Below, one piece after another: positions 24,440-35,900 of a stretch of 64,000 nt of DNA (position 1 is its first letter; every line of letters begins with the position of its first letter). Source of the stretch: Orobanche coerulescens. Its lineage: Eukaryota > Streptophyta > Magnoliopsida > Lamiales > Orobanchaceae. The stretch lies in contig CM065801.1 in the NCBI GenBank assembly GCA_033398695.1, positions 8,618,001-8,682,000 of the forward strand, in the 5' to 3' direction. The translations under genes were made by a program, and so were the position numbers. Under the pieces are notes generated by a model. The model searched no databases and was not told where the DNA came from. It was given only the letters and a program-made list of their open reading frames with translations.

Positions 24440-25133
24440 ACCATCAAAAAGTAGGTGATGGAAGAGATGCTTATGTTGAATCTCCTGTTGAATACTTGCA
24501 TTAAATATCTGTCATGTGTGGAACTGAGGTATGAGACTAGGAGTCTTCCTCAATCTATTATATAATCTCAACATGGTAGTTGTTTCAAATTAAACGAATG
24601 TCAGTTCTTTTCTTGGTATGCATATTTGCAGGTTGAGTTCAGGCAAACTTTGGTCCTAAGCACCGAACTTCTCTACTGAGGTTTGTAAATTCACTACTTC
24701 CAAACATTTTTATTACGAAAAAAATCTTGATAAATTGATATTTTTTAATCCGACATGAATAGGAAATTATTGGAACCAAAAAGCGTACCGTATAAAACCA
24801 AACCGGTCCTTGAGCAGGGCTCAACATTTAGGCAGTTCAAGCTTATTTCTTTTCTAAATGACAGTATTTCATCAAAGTAAATGAAATAAACTTGGTTTTG
24901 GACAAAAGTGGATCAGACCGAGACTGTTTGTGGTTCGGTACAATAGATTTTTGGTTTATTTTATGGGTTTGTCCTGAGTTTTGCACACACGTAGCCATGC
25001 TACTTATCGGTCATACCATTTTTTGTTTCCTAAAAGGTAAGGTTCGCGGGAGAGAAAATAGGTGAAGGGATTAGTAGAACACGCAGGGAAGTCCATCATC
25101 AGGCGGCCATGGAATCTCTTATCTGTTTAGCTG
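24440..25133 (+). pseudogene. Captured CPL-like phosphatase dsRNA-binding domain exons (degenerate)
   Basis: Three exon-like blocks are bordered by AG and GT. The first, ending at 24528, has residues ISVMCGTE. The second, 24632-24680, encodes VEFRQTLVLSTELLY and then a stop. The third, 25042-25133, encodes RFAGEKIGEGISRTRREV followed by HHQAAMESLICLA. Joined, they follow the beta-strand and alpha-2 pattern of a double-stranded-RNA-binding domain (GEKIGEG.SRT+REV..QAA). The order and spacing recall the domain of plant RNA polymerase II CTD phosphatase-like proteins (CPL1/CPL2), recalled from family knowledge and not searched. An in-frame stop and a small indel in block 1 make it non-functional. 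A fourth block at 26000-26082 may belong to it or to another gene. Confidence 0.65.
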
Positions 25134-25999
25134 GTAAAAACTGTTTTTTTATTTGCAAATGTTATGTTTATTAATTCCTTTTGTGGTGATAAATCATTTT
25201 GGAAAGGAAAATTATATACTTATTGACCCAAGATTATTGCATATTTGTGGACTTTATTGATCCCAATAGTTATTAAAGTTCACTCGAAGAGGAATTTTTT
25301 CTGTTGGTATATGGTAAACACGTAACATATGAGCAATGAGACAAACAATGTCCATACATATAACTATGCTTGGGTTTTAATATTTGAACATATTACATTA
25401 ATTAGGAGAAACTTAAAATGAATTTATAGTTACAGTGTATTTATAATTCGGGCTTCTACATATAAGGTGACAAATGAGTGCTTGGTTTACCAAAATAATT
25501 ACTTCAAGGTATTTGAGGTGAGCTTTAGGCTTCAAATCTTAAAAAAAAAACAGATGAATATCTTGATAGTACAAACATACCTACCTGTAGAATTAGTGAG
25601 AGATTGACGATGATATCTGTTTTGCTTTCAAATAATGATTTAATAAAATGACAATGTTACTCAACAGTGAAGGATATTGAGTAGTTTTTTTTTCAATTCA
25701 TTTTCTTACTTAATATACACATTCTGAAATTCTACGAGTAGATATTTTAAATAATGAAGAGAAAATTTCTTATGTGAAAGCATATGGCCACTTTTATTAA
25801 CTTGTTACATATTTTTGTAAATATCCTACTTCTATTATTTTAGAGTAAAATTTGAAGTAAAGCATCTAATGCTTCTTGTAAAAATCTTAAGGTCGTGAAA
25901 AATGAAGGGTTATCGAATTTGCTCATAATCTAACTAAGCATCTAAGATCCATTTTCGTAGCTTCTTAATCAAAATGTGTTTTGTGTATTCTGGTTTTAG

Positions 26000-26082
26000 G
26001 CGACACAGCACGGGAGGTGTTAGTAGATTCGTGCCAGGATCTAATGTTTGTATGCCAGCATATCAGAAACTCCTTTGATCAG
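26000..26082 (+). pseudogene. Exon-like block of unknown origin in the CACTA element
   Basis: The block is open in one frame (DTAREVLVDSCQDLMFVCQH) and bordered by TTTTAG and GTAACAG, as an exon would be. It lies downstream of the CPL-like blocks and has no family I recognise. It may be a further exon of that gene, or chance. Confidence 0.3.
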
Positions 26083-26515
26083 GTAACAGGCGTTCAAGAG
26101 TAGGGAAGGAGAAGAAGTGATCGATGTTGAAAAGTAAGGAGAAAAATCAATGGTTGTTGTCCCTTTGTGCCATATTCTCTCTGTATAAGTCATCATTCGT
26201 CGAGGCTCGATATGGTCGGTTCATGAAGTTAAAGCTTTGGAACTTTTATAAGGACATATATTTTTATTTTGTAATTAGTTGATAATGTTTGTTGTGAACA
26301 AATTGAGATTTAATACAAGATGTATGTTTTTGCTTCATAGTTGATAATACATTCATTGCTTCAAAATTATGTTGGGATTGATTTTCATTTGAGATGTTAT
26401 GCTTGAGTTTTTTTTGGATAGAAATATGTTGGTGTAGATTTGGCGCAATTTTATATAGGTGGATTTGGCATATTTGTGAGTGCGAGCGAGGTGAAAACAA
26501 AAAAAAAAACAATTT

Positions 26516-26770
26516 AACACCGGTTCTTAAAGAAACCGATGTGAATGGCAAAATTAACATCGGTTCTTAAAGAAACCGATGTGAATTAGAAATTTTAACA
26601 TCGGTTGAAAACCGATGTGAATTACGATATCAACATCGGTTTTAATATGAACCGATGTGAAATATCAGATTTACATCGGTTTTACAAACCGATGTGAATT
26701 TTACATCGGTGGATACGACATCGGTTTTAAAACCGATGTGAATCGTATAAAAAAACCGATGTTAAATCCT
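26516..26770. repeat. CACTA right subterminal hairpin repeats
   Basis: Seven or more ACATCGGTT...AACCGATGTGAAT palindromes occur in tandem, mirroring the left end. They finish about 15 bp before the terminal CACTAC. Confidence 0.88.
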
Positions 26771-26788
26771 TTTTTCGTAGTAGTGTCA

Positions 26789-27722
26789 ACAACCATCCAC
26801 CATATAGGAAAGAAATAATAAAGGTAACCAAGACGAATAATTGTTTTGAAATGCCATAATCACATCAGTAAAATACTACTTGTTAAGTATAGATAACCAA
26901 ATAACACTTGATATGATCAATATTTTTGTACCTCCACTTTACATTGTTAAATGTATACAATGAACAATAATAAACGACATCTAAATGCAATATTGAGTAT
27001 CTGTAGTTTTTTTACAGCATTTGCATTGTCGACTATAAAGAATCATTGAGCAAGATTAACTCGTATCCAGATATAATTTTCAAGTAAACAAACTATACTT
27101 GATAGTACCTATAATTTTGTATATCTATTTTTTATTGTTACATATAAACAAATTAATGTACAATATTAAATGGTATGCAACAAGTATCCACGTAGGATAT
27201 TCCCAGAAATTCACCGAACCAAGCGAATCAGAGTCCCGACCAGCCACTATCTACCTCGGTAAGCCGATCACCATGTGCGGTTGTCCACAAATGCTAAAGA
27301 ACCCAAGTCGCGATTCAGTCGTTCGACGACCTTCGACAGAAGACTTCATCTACTGGAGACCAGGCAACCGCAACTCTGAAATTTCAACAATATCGGGAAA
27401 AAATCCAGTCCGGGCCGATTTGCACAGAGAAGAAGAGAAGAGAAGAAAGGGGACAGTGAAATATCGATCGAAGAAACCACAACTCCGGACAAATTTCGTC
27501 AAGAAGGGACGAATGTCGGTTTTTCAGAAAATAAAGAGAAAGGGAAAGAGAGAGACATATAATCATAAAATAGATCTAGAGATAGAAACATTTATAGAGA
27601 TAAATATGGTTTCTAGAGATAAATACGGCTGATTTTTAGAGATTAGAAGGTAGTTTTTTATTTATCATTATGGAATTATAAACATGTTACATATGTAAAT
27701 ACTTTTATTTTATTTTATCTTG
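26789..27722. other. Intergenic sequence between CACTA and Harbinger-like element
   Basis: AT-rich flanks surround a GC-richer patch at about 27190-27560 that is open on the plus strand (frame 27099-27632) and strongly basic at its end. I recognise no protein in it. Confidence 0.3.
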
Positions 27723-28040
27723 TAAGGCCCTGTTCTTTTGGACTTATTTTCCAGTTTTCGATTCGATTCGATTCGATTCGATTCATGTCCATTCGATTCG
27801 ATTCGATTCGAGTCCATTCGATTCGATTCGATTGATTAGTCCATTCGATTCGATTATTATTATTATTATTACTATTAATTATTATTATTGTTGTTGTCGA
27901 TCTTGATTATTAGTATTATTGTTGCTGTTGTTGATTACTATTATTATTACTAATAATATTTACTATTAATAATAATAATATTTATTATTATTGTTGATTA
28001 CTGTTATTATTATTATTATTATTATTTATCATTATTATCA

Positions 28041-28081
<41 letters not shown>

Positions 28082-28177
28082 TGTGACATTTGATACTTTT
28101 GTGACATTTTGGACATTTGGAGCATATTAGTATTATTATTTTTGTTATTATGATTGTAATTAATTATATTATTATTA

Positions 28178-29368
28178 GAGTTAATTACATAAATCGTCTT
28201 TGTGGTTTGTCGGGTTTCACAGGTTTAGTCCTTATACTTTTTTTTCACCGGATCATGTCCTTGTGGTTTTTGATCGTTACGGGTTTAGTCCTTGTGGTTT
28301 GTTGGGTTTCACATGTTTAGTCCCTATACTTTTTTTTCAGATGGTCATGTCCTTGTGGTTTTTGATCCGTTACGGGTTTAGTCCTTGTGGTTTGTCGGGT
28401 TTCACAGGTTTAGTCCCTATAATGCCCAAATACTTCCAGAGTTTACACATACAATCGACATTCGAATGGTGAACGTAAAACAAAGGGTCATACCCCGAGT
28501 AGAAGTTACTCATGTCCTCATTATTAGGATTTGGCGAGTCACCAACCCATCTTTGCACAGCGGTGTGAGTCCAGCTTCGACCGATCCAATCGACTTGACA
28601 CCATTTGCAACAGACGCATCCCCAACTACGTATGTTTCATGGGTTTTTGTAACAACCAACCGCCATATAAGATATGATAAGATAGATAAAACTTTACCAA
28701 TCAAACATGTGCTTATTTTCAGTAATTCAAGCCTTTAATATCAATTCGGAGGTGTGGCAAGCTAAAGAAATGTATGTGTTATTTATAGGCCCCATTCCAT
28801 GTAACTTATGAATGATTGTAATTAATTATCCTCAATTTATAAGGAAATGAAACTGTTAACCTATCATGTCCCAATCGTTTGGTTATTTGTGTTTTATGGT
28901 CTTTTGATTTTCTTATATTGATGATTGTGTATTATATTCGGATGTAAAAGATAATGAGTGAAGATTTAAGAGTCCATAATAATTAAGACATAAAAATTGG
29001 AGTCAGACCCCACAATATATTTAAGGACTCGATCTTTATATGTATAAGATAATCATAAAATAAAGAACTAATTACAACGTACTCAAATAATAATAATAAA
29101 ATATATGAAAAGACGAAAACATCCTTCATATTAACGATCAACTAACAGAATTATTGGTCAAAGGACTAAACCCGTAACAGATCAATAACCACAAGGACAT
29201 GACCCGCTGAAAAAAAGTATAGGGACTAAACCTGTGAAACCCGACAAACCACAAGGACTAAATCCGTAACGGATCAAAAACCACAAGGACATGACCAGCT
29301 GAAAAAAAGTATAGGGACTAAACCTGTGAAACCCGACAAACCACAAGGACGATTTATGTAATTAACTC
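28178..29368 (-). mobile_element. Pack-MULE nested in the Harbinger-like element
   Basis: Terminal inverted repeats begin GAGTTAATTACATAAATCGT and span about 200-250 bp at each end. They contain repeated GTCCTTGTGGTTT and GGGTTTAGTCC blocks. The flanking 9-bp repeat TTATTATTA (28169-28177 and 29369-29377) fits a MULE, although it lies in ATT microsatellite and so is weak evidence alone. A polyphenol oxidase fragment sits in the left half of the interior. Confidence 0.65.
28420..28640 (-). pseudogene. Captured polyphenol oxidase (tyrosinase CuB) fragment
   Basis: The minus-strand frames encode [11 protein letters not shown] and then, in another frame, [20 protein letters not shown], followed by [12 protein letters not shown] and KLWKYLG. 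The HHSNVD segment matches the CuB copper-site region of plant catechol oxidases. The usual following RMW reads CMC here, and residues of the usual SAGRDP stretch are lost. A frameshift lies near 28555. Only about 70 of the roughly 500 residues of a mature enzyme are present; the CuA domain, transit peptide and C-terminal domains are absent. It is a non-functional captured piece. Confidence 0.82.
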
Positions 29369-29612
29369 TTATTATTATGTTATTATTTTTATTATTTATT
29401 ATTATTTTATTATTTTTCTTATTATTTTATTATATTTATTATTTTAATATTATTATTATATTATTTTTATTATTTTATTATTATTTACTCTTAATATATA
29501 TTTAATTCGATTCGATTCGATTCGAATCCATTCGATTCACTTGATTCGATTGATCAGGTTCAATTGATTCGATTCAATTTAAATTCATTCAGTCCAAAAG
29601 AACAGAGCCTAA

Positions 29613-29993
29613 ATATAGTATAAAAATTGTATAATTATGTAAACTACCCTAAAAAAATCTATTTTCCCAAACGAAAAACTACAATGTATATTCAGTATTC
29701 ACCCATAAATTTGTTATTATAAAATGGGCCATGTTCATGGCCAGAGAGGCCAGTTAAGCCCTACTACAAATTGGAAGATAGCCCAAGTTCATCTTTAGCG
29801 CCCAGGCCCATACATAAGTGATCGAGTAGTAAACGACATCGTAATTAAGCAGCCGTGAAACCACGAAAAGCCCTATGTACGCTAAAACCCTGAAGTCCTG
29901 AACCTCCAAAAGCCTCTTCTCCACCTCGCTTACTTCTCCTCGAGTCTTTCTCACTCCTCACTATCACTCTATCTCCCTTTGCTACTGCTGAAA
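29613..29993 (+). promoter_or_regulatory. Promoter region of the mitochondrial EF-Tu gene
   Basis: It contains TGGGCC at 29725-29730 and its reverse GGCCCA at 29805-29810. These site II-type elements recur in promoters of plant nuclear genes for mitochondrial and ribosomal proteins. A telo-box-like AAAACCCT lies at 29884-29891. A pyrimidine-rich leader (CTTCTCCACC, TTTCTCACTCC) runs up to the start codon. No clear TATA box is seen, which fits this promoter class. The promoter starts only a few bases after the Harbinger-like element. Confidence 0.6.
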
Positions 29994-32900
29994 ATGGCTT
30001 CTGCGGCAGTGAGGAATCCGAATGCGAAGCGTGTGTTCACACTCTCGCCACGAATTTGCTCGTCATGCTGCCGAGGAATCGACGCCCCCTCGCCGTTCTC
30101 CGTCTCCGAATCGCCGATCGCGTTCAATCAGACTCCAAACCCTTGGTGGAGATCCATGGCCACCTTTAATCGCATGTAAGGCGGATACTCTAAATTGGCG
30201 ATATTTTCAACTGTCTTCTTGATAAGGTGTTTTGAACAGCTTCATCACAGGATGATGCTTTTGTGTTTGTGTTATATAACTGATTTCCTCGTATCGAGAA
30301 TATATCAAAGAAAGCTGTGGTGGACAATGTATATTTCATGCATTTTTCATAATTTTGTTTTTGCTGAAAGAGCTTGGAAGAAGATGAAGGTTTGTTGTTT
30401 TGGACATCTGATCTGATTTAGGATAGAAGAAAGCATGAGCAGTTGATGTGTGACTTCAATGATATTTGGAGGTTCTTCTTTTAGTTTAGTTGATGTATTG
30501 CTTGATGGCAGAAAACCTCATGTGAATGTGGGAACCATTGGGCATGTTGACCATGGAAAGACCACCTTAACTGCAGCAATCACCAAGGTAGCGTTGGAAA
30601 TTGCTAGGGTTCTGCACTTACAGCAACCATTTTTCCTTTCCCAATTTTTTTTTTCTATCTTGCCGTCTCTTCATTTGTACATGTTCCCTCATTTCTGTAT
30701 TGTTTTACTTGTGTGTAACCTCATTTGCTATGTTTGTATAAATGATAAAGGTCTTATCAGAAGAAGGGAGGGCAAAAGCCGTTGCCTTTAATGAAATTGA
30801 CAAGGCCCCTGAAGAGAGAAAGAGAGGGATTACAATTGCCACGGTTGGAGTCTTCAGTTCTTGCTCTTTCACCTAACGAATGTACTTCGCCTGGAGTATC
30901 TTCCTTTCTTAGTAACAATGTGTGTTTATATTTTAGGCACATGTAGAGTATGAAACTGCAAAGAGACATTATGCTCATGTTGACTGCCCCGGGCATGCTG
31001 ATTATGTTAAGGTGAGATTTTGAAAACTTTTGGTGTTATTTTGATTAATAAACTTTATGGTTTCAACAACAACATCAGAGTCTTAGTCTCAAAATGCATT
31101 GGGGTCGGCGAACATGAATCATTCTCTGAAAACGTCAAGTCGTCTCCAATAGAACAGTCATATGAAAAGGCAAAAGTGAAAGTAGGTAAAAGAAAACAAA
31201 GGTAGTAATAGTAATTATGCAAAATAAATAAATAAATAAATAGTAAAAAATAAGTAAAATAATAATTAAAAAAATAGTGCTCAAATATAATCAACCACCC
31301 GAATTCTCTCCCTCCACATCTTCCTATCCAACGCCAAAATTTCTCCAATCCAAGATACCTCATATCATTCTCAATCACTATTATCCATGTCTGTTTAGGT
31401 CTTTCTCTACCCCTCACCAGTCTATGCGCTCCCCATTCTTCAAGCCTCCGCATCGGTGCATCAATCGGCCTCCGTCTCATATGTCCGAACCATCTTAACC
31501 GATTCTCCAACAACTTATCCTCGTATTTTTTTCCTAATCACATCATTTTTAAGTCGATTCTTTCTTGTATGGCCACACATCCATCTTAGCATACGCATTT
31601 TCGCCACATTCATCTTATGCACATGACTGTGCTTTGTAGCCCAACATTCAGTGCCATATAAAAGTGCAGGCCTAGGCCTGATTGTTGTTCGGTAAAATTT
31701 GTCCTTTAATCTGTAAGGTACGGCTTGATCACATAGTAATTCTGTCGTGCTCTTCCATTTCAATTATCCTGCATTAATCCTATGGACCACGTCACCATCT
31801 AATTCTCCATCCTTTTGAAGAATAGACCTAAGATAATGGAAAAACTCCGATCCTCGTTTAACATTCCCATCAAACGTGATTGTACCCGCCTCTCTTCTAC
31901 CATTTCCGCTAAAGCTACACTCTAAATATTCAGTCTTATTTCTGCTCAGCCTAAATCCACTAGGTTCTAGCATATTTCTCCATAGTTCCAACTTTCTTTC
32001 AACTCCGTCCTTCGTTTCATCAACCAATACTATATCATCTGCAAACATCACGCACCAAGGAATATCGTCTTGAATTGATCTTGTCAATTCGTCCATAACT
32101 ATGGCAAAGAAGAAAGGACTAAGAGCCGAGCCTTGATGCACCCCAATCATAATAGGGAATTCCTCGGTCCTTCCCATGGTAGTACGTACACTTGTACTAG
32201 CTCCTTCGTACATGTCTCTAATGATGTCAATATACTTTTTAGACACGCCCTTTTTGGCTAATAGCCTAATGCCCACCCAAATACCTCCATTGGTACCTTA
32301 TCATAAGCCCTCTCCAAATCAATAAAAACCATATGCGAGTCTTTCTTCTTATCACGATAGTGCCGTTTCCTCCACTTTTTGAATTTCACTCACAAGGTTA
32401 GAATTCTAGCTCTTGCAACTCATCAGAAATATTGCTTCCACAGTCGATCTCCCGGGCATAAATTCAAATTGGTTTCTGATATCTCCACACACTTTTTAAG
32501 ATATTGCTCAATCACTCGTTCCCATAATTCCATGGTATGACTCATCAACTTAATCTCCTGATAATTAGGGCACTCTTGGACATCGCATTTGTTCTTATAT
32601 AAAGGGATTAAAGTGTTTTTTCTCCATGTCAGTGGCATCTTGTTGTGTTTCCAAATCTTATTGAAAAGTATAGTCAACCATTCGATTCCCTTCTCTCCCA
32701 AACACCTACATCCTTCAATAAGTATACTATCTGGTCCTTCTGCTTTTCTCATACCCATTTTCTTTAATGCCATCCGTACTTCACCCTTTTGCATTTGTCG
32801 CATAAAATCCCGATTAACCAAATTTGAAGCAATACTTACATCCCCAATATCCTCCTCACGTTGTCCATTAAATAGTTTATCAAAGTATGCCCTCCTTCTT

Positions 32901-35900
32901 TCTCTTATCTTCTGGTCTCCGACTAAAACCTTATGATCCACATCATTCACACATTTAACTCTCCCAATATTCCGTGTCCTCCTATCTCTAATACTAGCAA
33001 TTTTATAAATATCTCTTTCCCCTCCTTAATATCTAATTTCGTATACAATTCTTGATTAATCTTTGCCCTAGCATCACGAACGACTTTCTTGGCTTCTCTT
33101 TTAGCCTCCTGATATTTCTCAAATTTCTCCTCACTCGGGCATTTTCCTAATGCCTTGTAGCATTCACGCTTAGTTTTTATCGCCTGCTTTACGTCATCAT
33201 TCCACCACGATGTGTCCTTACTTGACGGCTTGTATCCTTTAGATTTCCCTAGAACTTCTTTTGCAGCTTCCTTAATGTTATGTTCCAACCTAGCCCAAGT
33301 TGAATCTATGTCCATCTCCGTGCACTCGAAATCATTACATCTAGCGAAAACCCTATCCAAAAAGTTTGCCGACTCTCCCCTTGAAGCTTCCACCATCTAA
33401 CTCGAAGGTCCACTTGCGGGCTTCTCTTTTTATAATACCTTTTACCTTGAAAATCAAGCACGACAAGTCTATTCTCTCCGGGTATCACCTTGCAATCCAT
33501 GTACCTCTTTCTCCACACGTTTCTCACTAAAAAGAAGTCGATTTGACTTGCATTTTCTCCACTTCCATATGTCACTAAGTGAGATTCCCTTTTCTTGAAC
33601 CACGTCTTCATGATACCCAAGTCATATGCTTGCGCAAAATTCAATATACCACATCCCGCTTCATTTCGATCCCAAAATCAAAACCACCATGAACACTCTC
33701 AAATCCGTCTCGCTCAATCCCCACATGACCATTGAGGTCCCCACCAATGATCAATTTCTCCCCAATACAGGATTCGTTCGACAACCTCCTCTAAGTGCTC
33801 CCAAAATTTTTGTCGCACCAACCCACTCAATCCTATTTGTGGTGCATAAGCACTTATGATAGTAGTTAGAATCTCATCCCCCACCACAAGCTTAATACTC
33901 ATAATCCTATCACTTTTTCTAGACACATCTACCATGTCGTTTATGAAGTCCTTTTCTATGACAATACCCACTCCACTTTTTCCTCTCTCTTTTCCCGAAT
34001 ACCATAGTTTATAACCCCACGGAGTCAATACCTTTGCGTTTTCCCCAAGCCACTTAGTCTCTTGTAGGCACATAATGTGAATCCTTCTCCTTTTTATAAC
34101 TTCCACCACTTCCGCCGATCTTCCTGTCAAATAGCCAATGTTCCAAGTTCAACCGCATCTTACTACCCTTAATAGGCTTGTGGACTGTCTTCTTCGCACG
34201 CCTCTGTCCACATTGCGATGATCCTTGCATATTTGACGCCACACCCATACTTCGGGGTGGCGCACCACTTCCGGGCGATGACCTAGCAACCCCTGCAAAA
34301 TTTTCACCATACATGGGTTTAAGAAGTGTAGCGAACCCTTGCTTATTTGACACCATCCCCAGGCGTAGAGATAGCGCGCCCTTCTGGGCGACGACCTAGC
34401 AACCCTCACAAATTTTTCATTACAACCGTCCCTGGTCCGCCTGGAAAGTGTAGCGCGTCGCTTCTGAGAAAACGCCCCAATGATATTCAGTTTATGATTC
34501 ATGTCCATCAAATGTGACTGTGTTTTACGCTGGCTGCCACAGACCTACTGCAACCCTCCTCCTTTATCCGGACTTGGAACCGGCAGTGAATGTCATAACA
34601 ACACTCATAGGCGGAGTTCATAAATTTTATGTTTTCGTTTTATTTAATTTAAATGGTTTGTTTATTGCATGTTCTGCAAGATGATTGGAGAGATGTGTTT
34701 TTCTATTTTATTCTTTTCCATGGAATTGGATTTGCTCTGTTTATAAAGTGATCTTTAGCATTTTGTCACACTCCCATATCCTCAGTTTGAGATCTTGTCA
34801 TTTTTCCTCTTCCATTATTTGAAGAGCCGGTGTTTGACTATATATTTAATATAGCTTTGGAAAAATGTAAATAGCGACTGTGCGCATCATATTGTATGTG
34901 GATATCAAATTCCAATCTATTTCTCATCCTGTTTGTGAACTGTAACGCAGAACATGATTACTGGAGCTGCTCAAATGGATGGTGGTATTCTTGTGGTATC
35001 TGCCCCTGACGGGCCAATGCCACAAACTAAGGAACACATTCTACTTGCTCGACAGGTTCTCAACTTGACATGATTTTGACTTGCATAGGGACATCACAGC
35101 ATAAGTTCTGTTTTGATTATTTATCTTGTTTTTCATTGTTAAATTTTACTCACTGCAGGTTGGTGTGCCGTCACTTGTGTGCTTCCTTAATAAAGTTGAT
35201 GCTGTTGATGACCCGGAACTACTGGAACTTGTGGAAATGGAGCTACGTGGTAAGCTAAAATTTTGAATATGGTTTCCTATAATTCTGCCGAATGGACATT
35301 GCACACGTTTTACATTACTTGATCGTATCGCAGAATTGCTTAGTTTTTACAAGTTCCCTGGGGATGACATTCCCATAATCCGAGGGTCAGCTTTGTCTGC
35401 ATTGGATGGTACAAAAGAAGAAATTGGGAAAAAAGCCATATTACAGTTAATGGATGCAGTAGATTCGTACATTCCAGATCCCATTCGTCAACTTGATAAA
35501 CCTTTTCTGATGCCTGTTGAAGGTGTTTTTACCATCCAGGTAACTAGACATGGTTTATGCTACTTATTGGGATCCTTAAGAACTGCCCTTGTCAATTTTC
35601 CCTTTCTTTTGACTGAATGCACCCCATGTATTTCAAAGTATTGTAATCGCATATTAGTTTACACCTTCAATTCTGTATCTTGATATAATTCTGTCTGTAT
35701 TGTAATCGCATATTAGTTTTGCTTCACTTTCATTTATTATAAATCTAAAATTATCCTTGGGGTTTGGGGTTTGAGTATTGAGTGGTACTTTGAGTGATCT
35801 CCGTTTCCTGAAAATTGTAGTCAAAGAATAGTTGATTCTGTAAAATGTGATGATCTTGTAGATTTTGTTGCACAAGATTTTCTTGCCAATAATGTTTTTT

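Larger units (their letters stand above)
11689..26785. mobile_element. CACTA (En/Spm-type) element with captured genes, split by a LARD
   Basis: The left end reads CACTACTAGGAAAATAGG at 11689 and the right end reads CGTAGTAGTG at 26785, giving a CACTAC terminal inverted repeat. A 3-bp direct repeat TCA flanks it (11686-11688 and 26786-26788), as expected for CACTA elements. Arrays of short ACATCGGTT...AACCGATGT hairpins occupy both subterminal regions. Without the nested LARD the element is about 5.3 kb. It encodes no transposase that I can find, and instead carries pieces of several host genes. It is therefore a non-autonomous gene-capturing (Pack-CACTA) element. Confidence 0.88.
27726..29609. 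mobile_element. Harbinger/Tourist-like element rich in ATTCG and ATT repeats
   Basis: The ends read GGCCCTGTTCTTTTGGACT and, inverted, GGCTCTGTTCTTTTGGACT. They are flanked by TAA on both sides (27723-27725 and 29610-29612), a 3-bp target typical of PIF/Harbinger MITEs. Inside the ends lie ATTCG pentamer runs (27758-27855 and 29507-29575) and long ATT microsatellites (27854-28080 and 29370-29500). The centre is occupied by a MULE. No transposase is present. Confidence 0.65.

Noticed and set aside
27099..27632. 177-codon open frame on the plus strand
   Set aside because: It begins in AT-rich sequence, has no recognisable motif, and ends in low-complexity basic residues. No splice or promoter signs support a gene.
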